From the NCBI GenBank assembly GCA_038316335.1, contig JBBQAM010000047.1, forward strand, positions 1-31,839: DNA of 31,839 nucleotides. Reading direction: 5' to 3'. The translations under genes were made by a program, and so were the position numbers. This stretch comes from JALHST01 sp038316335 (lineage in GTDB: Bacteria > Bacteroidota > Bacteroidia > Flavobacteriales > Flavobacteriaceae). This document shows positions 18,076 through 25,035 of this stretch, piece by piece (position 1 is the first letter of the stretch; every line of letters begins with the position of its first letter). The notes beneath the pieces were generated by a model. It ran no database searches. It was not told the origin of the DNA and saw only the letters and a list, made by a program, of their open reading frames with translations.

Positions 18076-19821
18076 CTAACGTTTGTTATTTAATTTTTTA
18101 GCCTGTCCTGCCCAATCGTCACGTTGTGCTCTCCCTGGGAAGGCTTCGGTTATCGAATCTAACAGGTCATATTCTTTTTCGGTCATTCGCCCGACTTGGG
18201 CAAAAGTGAAAATACCGATCTGATTTAAGGTCTTTTCCATCTTAGGGCCGATTCCCTTGACCTTTTTCAGGTCGTCGGCAGTATCTTTCGAAGCATCGAA
18301 CGTGCCAAGGGACTCCAATAAATTTGAAACCTCCTTCTTGTCCTGAATCGGTGTGGCAGGCTTTATGACCGCAATTGGCTCCGCATGAATAGCACCTGTG
18401 GTGGCAATTCCCATTTTATGGATTTCGTATAAAGGCTTCCCGGCGTCTCTGAGTTTCTTATAGCGTTCGCCCGAGGATTTCAAAATGGTTTTTACCTCGG
18501 CTTGGGCGATTACCGGAAACGTCCGGGCGTATAATAAGAATAATACGAAAAAGAATCCCAAAGTACCTATGAATATCCCGATATCGACAAAGGTAGGTGA
18601 GAACATCGTCCATGAAGAAGGAAGATAATCGCGGTGTAAGGAAGTAACGATAATTACAAATCGCTCAAACCACATCCCAATATTCACAATAACCGATATA
18701 AAAAAGGAAAACATAATGCTTGTTCGCAATCTTTTGAACCACATAAATTGTGGCGAGAACACATTGCAGGTCATCATCGACCAATAGGCCCACCAATAAG
18801 GTCCCGTAGCCCTATTTAGAAAGGCGTATTGCTCATATTCGACTCCTGAATACCATGCCATGAACAACTCGGTGATGTAGGCACAACCTACAATTGAACC
18901 GGTGATCATGATAACAATGTTCATCAATTCGATATGCTGTACGGTGATATAGGCCTCTAAATGGCACACCTTGCGCATAATGATAAGCAAAGTATTTACC
19001 ATGGCGAATCCGGAGAAAACGGCTCCGGCAACGAAGTAGGGCGGGAAAATTGTGGTATGCCATCCCGGAATAACGGAAGTGGCAAAGTCAAAGGATACAA
19101 TGGTGTGAACCGAAAGTACAAGAGGAGTTGCCAATCCGGCCAAAACCAGGGACACTTCCTCAAAGCGCTGCCAATCTTTTGCACGGCCAGTCCATCCAAA
19201 GCTCAAAAGACTATAGATTTTTTTCTGAAAAGGTTTGACGGCCCTATCGCGGATCATCGCAAAATCAGGCAACAAACCGGTATACCAGAAAACCAAGGAA
19301 ACCGAAAGATAGGTTGAGATTGCAAAAACGTCCCAAAGGAGCGGGGAGTTAAAGTTTACCCAGAGGGATCCAAACTGGTTCGGAATCGGCAGTACCCAAT
19401 AGCCCACCCATACGCGGCCCATGTGGATTACTGGGAACAAGCCTGCCTGGATTACGGAGAAAATAGTCATGGCTTCCGCCGACCGGTTGATGGCCATTCT
19501 CCATTTTTGTCTGAACAATAGAAGAACCGCCGAGATCAAGGTACCGGCGTGCCCGATACCTACCCACCAAACGAAGTTGGTAATATCCCAGGCCCAGCCG
19601 ACCGTTTTGTTCAATCCCCAGACCCCAATACCTGTGGAAATAGTATAAATTATACAACCAACCCCCCAAAGGAATGCCACTAAGGCAATGGAAAAAACAA
19701 TCCACCATTGCTTATCGGCCCTTCCTTCTATCGGAGCGGCTATGTCCACAGACACATCGTGGTAGCCTTTATCCCCAAGTACTAAAGGTTTTCGTATAGG
19801 TGCTTCGTAATGCGACGCCAT
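18076..19821 (-). CDS. actC: Alternative complex III subunit ActC (NrfD-like) with C-terminal helix-hairpin-helix domain
   Basis: A 581-residue protein. Residues 1-460 are the NrfD/polysulfide-reductase-like membrane subunit with about ten helices, which forms the menaquinol-oxidising site of ACIII next to the Fe-S domain of ActB; FVWWVGIGHAGTLISAVLLL and WTGRAKDW are recognisable family blocks. After the last helix (FVLFLLYARTFPVIAQAEVK) a linker of about 60 residues leads to a soluble domain (515-581) with ADDLKKVKGIGPKMEKTLNQ, IGIFTFAQVGRMTEKEYDLL and PGRAQRDDWAGQAKKL. This is the helix-hairpin-helix module also seen attached to some NuoE and ribosomal L21 proteins. The extension is in frame without interruption. 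The gene lies between actB and actD in the operon. Confidence 0.95.
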   Translation of the reverse strand: MASHYEAPIRKPLVLGDKGYHDVSVDIAAPIEGRADKQWWIVFSIALVAFLWGVGCIIYTISTGIGVWGLNKTVGWAWDITNFVWWVGIGHAGTLISAVLLLFRQKWRMAINRSAEAMTIFSVIQAGLFPVIHMGRVWVGYWVLPIPNQFGSLWVNFNSPLLWDVFAISTYLSVSLVFWYTGLLPDFAMIRDRAVKPFQKKIYSLLSFGWTGRAKDWQRFEEVSLVLAGLATPLVLSVHTIVSFDFATSVIPGWHTTIFPPYFVAGAVFSGFAMVNTLLIIMRKVCHLEAYITVQHIELMNIVIMITGSIVGCAYITELFMAWYSGVEYEQYAFLNRATGPYWWAYWSMMTCNVFSPQFMWFKRLRTSIMFSFFISVIVNIGMWFERFVIIVTSLHRDYLPSSWTMFSPTFVDIGIFIGTLGFFFVLFLLYARTFPVIAQAEVKTILKSSGERYKKLRDAGKPLYEIHKMGIATTGAIHAEPIAVIKPATPIQDKKEVSNLLESLGTFDASKDTADDLKKVKGIGPKMEKTLNQIGIFTFAQVGRMTEKEYDLLDSITEAFPGRAQRDDWAGQAKKLNNKR

Positions 19822-19852
19822 AATTTAGTATATAGTTACGTTCCCTTAATTA

Positions 19853-22800
19853 TTATGCTTCGTTGGTATTCCTCACTTGTACATGATAGAACACATTGGG
19901 CTTTGTGCCAACATGTTCTAACAAATGATACATTCTTTCACTTTTCTTCAATTCGGCCACTTTGCTTTCGGCATCATTTATATCCCCGAACACGATTGCC
20001 CCATTGCCACAGGCGGCCGAACACGCGGTCTGGAATTCTCCGTCCTCGATCGTCCTGCCATCTCTTTTGGCATCTAATATCGTTTTCTGGGTCCGTTGTA
20101 TGCACAAGGAGCATTTTTCCATAACCCCTCTTGAACGAACGGTTACATCGGGATTGATGACCATCTTGCCCAGATCATTATTCATATTGTAGTCGAACTC
20201 GTCATTATTCGAATATAGGAACCAGTTGAACCTACGCACTTTGTACGGGCAGTTGTTCGCACAATACCGAGTACCTACACATCGGTTGTAGGCCATATGG
20301 TTCTGACCCTGTCGACTGTGTGAAGTTGCCGCGACCGGACACACCGTTTCGCAGGGGGCATGATTACAATGCTGACACATAACAGGCTGAAAAGATACCT
20401 GCGGATTAGCTGCGGGCTGTTCCATTTCGGCAAAACCGCCCAAGGAACCCTTCTCGCCCCAAAGCCCGTCAAATTCATCTTTTTTAATCTCGTCCTCTTC
20501 AAAGGTATCCTCGGAAGAATAATACCGATCGATACGTAACCAGTGCATATCCCTGCTTCTTCTGACTTCTTGTTTCCCAACGACCGGTACATTATTTTCT
20601 GCATGACAAGCAATCACACAGGCCCCACAGCCGGTACAAGCGTTTAAATCAATCGACATGTTGAAGTGATGGCCGATCGAACGATCAAAACTGTCCCAAA
20701 GATCTACCGAGGTTGCGGGCACTTCCTGATGGTTTAAGGAAACCTCAGGAACGATATTCCATTCGGCATGGTCTTTTGTATTAAAAATTTCCAAGGTAGT
20801 ATCCTTGATGATATCACCCCTTCCCATCATGGTCCGATGCAACTGGATACATGCAAACTCATGCATGCCAGCCGATTTTTCGACGGTTACCGATTGAATC
20901 TTATTAAAACCTTGGTACAATGGATAGGCATTCACACCGGTCTGCATCTCCGATTTCATCCCAACTTTTCGTCCATATCCAAAAGCAAGACCGACAGAAC
21001 CGTTGGCTTGCCCTGGTTGGATGATAACGGGGACATTCTCAACTGAAATGCCATTTACGGTCAATTTCGCATAACTGCCATTTAAGCCTCCATTGGCCAC
21101 GTGTTCCTCGGCCAATCCTAAATTAACGGCATCTGCCTTGGAAACGGTAAGGTAGTTGTCCCAGGAAACGCGCGAAATCGGATCCGGAAATTCTTGCAAC
21201 CATGGGTTCCCGGCTTGTTGGCCATCGCCCATGCCCACCTTGGAATACAAGGTTAGTTCCATTCCTCCTCCACTTGTTGCGTTCGCCAAACTGCTCACAG
21301 CCGAGGCTATCGGCACCATGGCTACTTCAGCGACCTCAACGGCCTCTTTTCCTGTTTCCTTGTCCGAAGCCACAGGCGTTTTCGATACCGGGTCGAAGGC
21401 TCCAGCTTCTTGTCCCATTGATCCCTCCATCGAAGTGAAAACACCATCATGAAGTGTCTGGTTCCAGCTCGATCCATTCAAGATCGTGCTATTCCATGTA
21501 TCCTTTATATACTCAAAATACGTAGTTGTATTTCCAAGCCACTGCATCAAGGCTCCCTGAAATTGTCTTGTATCGAACAATTCACGGATTGCAGGTTGCA
21601 TAAGGCTATAATGCCCCTTTTTCAGCTGTACATCACCCCACGATTCAAGGTAATGGTTGGCTGCGGCAGCATAATTGGTTACCTCGGTGGTTTCGTTCCA
21701 ATTTGTCGAGAAGGCAACCGAAAGATCGACTTTTTCCACACCCTCCTTAAATTCGGAAGCATTCGGCAAAGTATACATTGGGTTTACACCGTCGATGATC
21801 AAGGCACCTACTCTCCCTGCCTTCATATCGGCTATCAAGGTATTTACCGCTGTTATTCGGCCTTGCCGCACATATCTAGGGGACTTGGCATCAAAAGCCA
21901 CACTGCCCAACATTTCGTTGATAGCGAGAACGACCGCTTGCGCACTGACATCGTCGATGCCTGTTACGACCACGGCGGCCGATGTATTTTTTCGTATTTG
22001 TGTAGCGGCACTTTCAATGGCCCGCTGCGCATATTCGGGGAGCTCTCCCCCAACATTGACCCCATTCAATTTAGCATACAATTGCGCCAAGGCTATTTTT
22101 TGCTGCATAGGTGTCAACGGGACCCGTTTATCGGCATTGGCACCGGTCAAGGACATGTTGGCCTCGAACTGTATGTGCCTGGACATTTTTCCATTTTTAG
22201 GAATGCGACCCTTTGAATAACCGCTATCAAAGCCTCCTCCTTGCCAATCTGCCAGAAAATCGGCTCCAAAGGAAACGATGGTCTCGGCCTTCCCAAAATC
22301 ATAGTCGGCCAAGGCCCGTTCGCCATATCTGTTTTCGAAGGCCGTCAAAGCTGCATCCTCGGAAATCGTATCATAGATAACATGATTCACGGTTCCGAAG
22401 GCCTGTTTGAATTCGGCGATGAGTTTCGTTGTAGACGGACTCGCATAGGTTTGGGTCAAGAGTGCAATTTGCTTTCCAGAATCTTTTAGACTTCCCAATT
22501 TTGCCTTTACAGCGGCATCTAGGGTACTCCAGGCAACAGCTTCCCCGTTCGCCATAGGCCCTTGTAAGCGTGTGCTATCATATAAGGACAAAACAGACGC
22601 CTGTATCCTGGCGTTCGCCTTCCCGCCAATTTTGGCATCGGTATTGTTCTCTATTTTAATAGGCCTTCCTTCCCGTGTCTTTACCAGGATACTGGCAAAA
22701 TCAAACCCGTCGGCAATGGTGGTAGCATAATAATTCGATACTCCGGGAATAATGCTCTCAGGTTGCACTACATACGGAATGGATTTTGTTACCGGACCCT

Positions 22801-23014
22801 CACAAGCCGCCAAGGTAGCCGCAGCAGTACTGAAACCCACATATTTTAGAAAGTCGCGTCGATTCGTGTTCGTGGCCGATAAGGTCTCCTTGTCGCCTAA
22901 AAACGCATCGACCGGAATTTCCTCAACAAATTCATTCTGCCGTAATGTCTCAACAATGGAATCGTTGGGAATTAACTCCGCTTCGCTTTTCCAATATTTT
23001 TTGTTTGATGCCAT
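19853..23014 (-). CDS. actB: Alternative complex III subunit ActB (molybdopterin oxidoreductase-like plus Fe-S domain)
   Basis: A 1053-residue periplasmic subunit joining two modules. The N-terminus carries a TAT-type signal embedded 50 residues in (NRRDFLK, 51-57) and ending LAAC with Cys71 as likely lipidated residue, the form annotated as TAT-variant-translocated. Residues 75-780 are the molybdopterin-oxidoreductase-like half, which in ACIII has lost its Mo cofactor. From residue 786 a four-cluster ferredoxin domain follows, with CTGCGACVIAC (793-803), CQHCNHAPCETVCP, CVGTRYCANNCPYK, and CSLCIQ with CSAAC near the end. The Fe-S clusters relay electrons from quinol at ActC towards the ActA hemes. 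Length and motif order match flavobacterial ActB. It starts 35 bp after the actA stop. Confidence 0.96.
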   Translation of the reverse strand: MASNKKYWKSEAELIPNDSIVETLRQNEFVEEIPVDAFLGDKETLSATNTNRRDFLKYVGFSTAAATLAACEGPVTKSIPYVVQPESIIPGVSNYYATTIADGFDFASILVKTREGRPIKIENNTDAKIGGKANARIQASVLSLYDSTRLQGPMANGEAVAWSTLDAAVKAKLGSLKDSGKQIALLTQTYASPSTTKLIAEFKQAFGTVNHVIYDTISEDAALTAFENRYGERALADYDFGKAETIVSFGADFLADWQGGGFDSGYSKGRIPKNGKMSRHIQFEANMSLTGANADKRVPLTPMQQKIALAQLYAKLNGVNVGGELPEYAQRAIESAATQIRKNTSAAVVVTGIDDVSAQAVVLAINEMLGSVAFDAKSPRYVRQGRITAVNTLIADMKAGRVGALIIDGVNPMYTLPNASEFKEGVEKVDLSVAFSTNWNETTEVTNYAAAANHYLESWGDVQLKKGHYSLMQPAIRELFDTRQFQGALMQWLGNTTTYFEYIKDTWNSTILNGSSWNQTLHDGVFTSMEGSMGQEAGAFDPVSKTPVASDKETGKEAVEVAEVAMVPIASAVSSLANATSGGGMELTLYSKVGMGDGQQAGNPWLQEFPDPISRVSWDNYLTVSKADAVNLGLAEEHVANGGLNGSYAKLTVNGISVENVPVIIQPGQANGSVGLAFGYGRKVGMKSEMQTGVNAYPLYQGFNKIQSVTVEKSAGMHEFACIQLHRTMMGRGDIIKDTTLEIFNTKDHAEWNIVPEVSLNHQEVPATSVDLWDSFDRSIGHHFNMSIDLNACTGCGACVIACHAENNVPVVGKQEVRRSRDMHWLRIDRYYSSEDTFEEDEIKKDEFDGLWGEKGSLGGFAEMEQPAANPQVSFQPVMCQHCNHAPCETVCPVAATSHSRQGQNHMAYNRCVGTRYCANNCPYKVRRFNWFLYSNNDEFDYNMNNDLGKMVINPDVTVRSRGVMEKCSLCIQRTQKTILDAKRDGRTIEDGEFQTACSAACGNGAIVFGDINDAESKVAELKKSERMYHLLEHVGTKPNVFYHVQVRNTNEA

Positions 23015-23049
23015 ACGTATATCTCTGTAATTAGCTCCTTTTTATTATT

Positions 23050-24402
23050 TTAATAGTGACACTTTCCGCATTCCAAACCTCCCATTTGGGCAGCCGTTAG
23101 TTGGTCTACCCCATATTTCTTAGAGAGCTCATCATGGATCTTTTTGTAATATTCATTCCCCTCGACCTTCACATTGGTAACCCTATGGCAATTAATACAC
23201 CATCCCATGGTCAATGGCGCAAACTGGTACATTACTTCCATTTCTTGTACAGGCCCATGACAGGTCTGGCATTCGATACCAGCTACGGTTACATGTTGAG
23301 AGTGATTGAAATAGGCAAAATCAGGTAGGTTGTGGATTCGCACCCACTCAATAGGCTGCGATTCCCCGGTATATTTCTGGTTTTCCTCATCCCATCCAAC
23401 GGCCTTGTAGAGTTTCTTTATCTCACCGGTGTAAAACTCATTCGTATACCCATTGGCGATATCTTCCTGGCTTGGACCCTCGGGGTTGCCTTTATATTCG
23501 TAAATCGATTTATGACAGTTCATACACACATTCAAGGCAGGAATGCCGGAAGTTTTGGAAACCCGGGCCGATGAGTGGCAGTATTTACATTCTATTTTAT
23601 TGTCACCCGCATGAATTTTATGGGAATAATGAATAGGTTGTATGGGCTGATATCCTTGATCGACACCTATCTGCATCATCCAGCCATATGCAAAATACGC
23701 ACTGCCCAATAATAGGAAGATGGCCGTGACCAGTACCAGAAATTGATTTTTAGCAAAGGCCTTCCAAATCGGTAGGTGTTTCTCGGCCTTTTCTTTCTCA
23801 AGTACCACCCCATTTGCTTCCGCGATACGTCGTAATGTCTTGTTGACCAAAAACAACATAAAGGCTAACAAGGCCAAAACAAGTGCCAAGGCACCTAAAA
23901 TTACTTCATTGGAAATTCCGGGGGAACTCGGGGCACCTTTTGTTTCAGAAACCGAAGCTCCTGTTGCTTGAACAGGTGCTGGAGGTGGTGCGGCCGTATA
24001 GGCCAATATATTATCAATATCGGAGGTCGACAAGGTCGGAAATGCCGTCATGGCCGCTTTATTGTTTTCGGCATAGATCTTGTTTGCATATGCATCACCC
24101 GATTTTATGACCCCAGCACTGTTTTTGACCCAACCATAGATCCATTCCCGGTCTAAACCGGCGTCGGCTTTTATGCGGGCTTCGATATTTGCCAGGGCAG
24201 GTCCGGTCATTTTGCGATCAAGTGCATGACAGGCCGCACAATTTTGATTAAACAAGGCCTTCCCTTTTACCGCATCGCCTGAACTGGCGGTTTCGGTCGT
24301 TGGATCGGTCTGTGCATGCAAAGGAGAATAAAAAAATAGGATTACTAATAAACTGATGCCTAGTATACTGGCTAGTTGATTGCGGTTTGTAACCTTTTTC
24401 AT
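23050..24402 (-). CDS. actA: Alternative complex III subunit ActA, hexaheme cytochrome c
   Basis: A 450-residue multiheme cytochrome. A signal peptide (1-30, ending PLHA) precedes a monoheme cytochrome c domain with CAACH (55-59). A Pro/Ala linker and a membrane helix (about 167-186) follow, then a second helix (220-240), then a pentaheme domain with CKYCH (272-276), CMNCH (293-297), CQTCH (378-382), CINCH (402-406) and CGKCH (445-449), the last one residue from the C-terminus. Six hemes in total. The N-terminal monoheme domain is an addition to the basic pentaheme ActA and, by analogy with the Flavobacterium johnsoniae supercomplex, can shuttle electrons directly to CuA. It is the first gene of the operon, with a promoter box about 90 bp upstream. 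Confidence 0.95.
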   Translation of the reverse strand: MKKVTNRNQLASILGISLLVILFFYSPLHAQTDPTTETASSGDAVKGKALFNQNCAACHALDRKMTGPALANIEARIKADAGLDREWIYGWVKNSAGVIKSGDAYANKIYAENNKAAMTAFPTLSTSDIDNILAYTAAPPPAPVQATGASVSETKGAPSSPGISNEVILGALALVLALLAFMLFLVNKTLRRIAEANGVVLEKEKAEKHLPIWKAFAKNQFLVLVTAIFLLLGSAYFAYGWMMQIGVDQGYQPIQPIHYSHKIHAGDNKIECKYCHSSARVSKTSGIPALNVCMNCHKSIYEYKGNPEGPSQEDIANGYTNEFYTGEIKKLYKAVGWDEENQKYTGESQPIEWVRIHNLPDFAYFNHSQHVTVAGIECQTCHGPVQEMEVMYQFAPLTMGWCINCHRVTNVKVEGNEYYKKIHDELSKKYGVDQLTAAQMGGLECGKCHY

Positions 24403-24488
24403 ATATAGAATGTTTCAATCGAAATCTTGGCGCGAAACTTCCTCTTATAAAAGATGGGTTCGGTCGTTATCGGCACATAAATTGACCG

Positions 24489-24496
24489 CAAAAATA
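24489..24496 (-). promoter_or_regulatory. Candidate -7 box for the act-cox operon
   Basis: On the minus strand this reads TATTTTTG, matching TAnnTTTG fully. Transcription would begin near 24482, about 80 nt before the actA ATG at 24402. The -33 region is AT-rich but lacks a clean TTG. It is the only full-consensus box I see on this strand in the divergent spacer. Confidence 0.45.
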
Positions 24497-24529
24497 CGAC
24501 ATAGACTTTATTTTGAAAATGTTAAGGTA

Positions 24530-24550
24530 TTTATAATTTATAATTTATAA
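24530..24550. repeat. Three tandem copies of TTTATAA
   Basis: The heptamer TTTATAA is repeated exactly three times without spacing. It lies between the candidate promoters of the divergent actA operon and the SPOR gene, where an A/T-rich UP-like element or a slippage-prone tract could influence both promoters. Confidence 0.7.
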
Positions 24551-24596
24551 TTGTTCTAAATAAACCTAAAATCGTTCTATTTGCCTTTTAAAAAAT

Positions 24597-24604
24597 TACT
24601 TTTG
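24597..24604 (+). promoter_or_regulatory. Candidate -7 box for the SPOR-domain gene
   Basis: TACTTTTG is a full TAnnTTTG match, 33 bp before the ATG at 24637. The predicted start near 24611 gives a leader of about 25 nt. A TTC at 24575-24577 lies at 19-nt spacing as an imperfect -33 element; TTTG at 24580-24583 is closer than usual. Confidence 0.5.
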
Positions 24605-24636
24605 TTTGTGTTCTTTAAATTCTAAAAATCACAGGA

Positions 24637-25008
24637 ATGAAATTATTCATCTGTACGCTCGTATTCGCCTTTTCTACGATGTTGACCGTCGCCCAACAAG
24701 GTAGAATACATATTCAACAGGATAAGAAAATCGCGGATCTAATAGAAATCTACAAGACGACCAATTCAAGTGAGGAATATTATCGGATTCAAGTAGGTTT
24801 CGGCCCGCTTTCAACCGCGGAGCGTATTAAGTCTGAGGTGGATATCGATTTTCCCGAGCTCCCATCAAAAATTGATTTCGACTCCCCCACCTATCGAGTG
24901 CGCGTCGGTAAATTCAAAAACAAACTGGATGCAGAGCGAAAGTTTATCGAAGTGCGCGAAAAATATCCGGATGCCATGCTGTTAAAACCAAAAAAATCGA
25001 CCAATTAG
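24637..25008 (+). CDS. Small exported SPOR-domain protein
   Basis: A 123-residue protein with a signal peptide (MKLFICTLVFAFSTMLTVAQ, 1-20). Residues about 48-118 form one SPOR domain: the first strand YYRIQVGFG, a helix with TAERIKSEV, the second conserved strand TYRVRVGKF, and a final helix DAERKFIEVREKYPDAMLL. SPOR domains bind peptidoglycan stripped of stem peptides, usually at division sites, so a periplasmic wall-binding role is likely. No other domain is attached. It has its own promoter box and ends inside a terminator hairpin shared with infB. The position next to infB is, to my knowledge, frequent in flavobacteria. Confidence 0.88.
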   Translation: MKLFICTLVFAFSTMLTVAQQGRIHIQQDKKIADLIEIYKTTNSSEEYYRIQVGFGPLSTAERIKSEVDIDFPELPSKIDFDSPTYRVRVGKFKNKLDAERKFIEVREKYPDAMLLKPKKSTN

Positions 25009-25021
25009 GTCGATTTTTTTT
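24990..25021. terminator. Bidirectional intrinsic terminator between the SPOR gene and infB
   Basis: TCGACC (24997-25002) and GGTCGA (25008-25013) pair perfectly around a 5-nt loop. An A-run lies on the left and a T-run on the right, so the stem extends with A-T pairs and either strand ends in U. The TAG stop of the SPOR gene (25006-25008) lies inside the hairpin, and the infB stop is about 15 bp beyond the T-run. It can serve both convergent genes. Confidence 0.85.
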
Positions 25022-25035
25022 TGTGTTTCGTTGAC

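Noticed and set aside
21449..22216. Open frame of about 255 codons on the plus strand opposite actB
   Set aside because: The actB frame carries clear family motifs on both sides; the antisense product is low-quality, Cys/His-rich and unlike any family.
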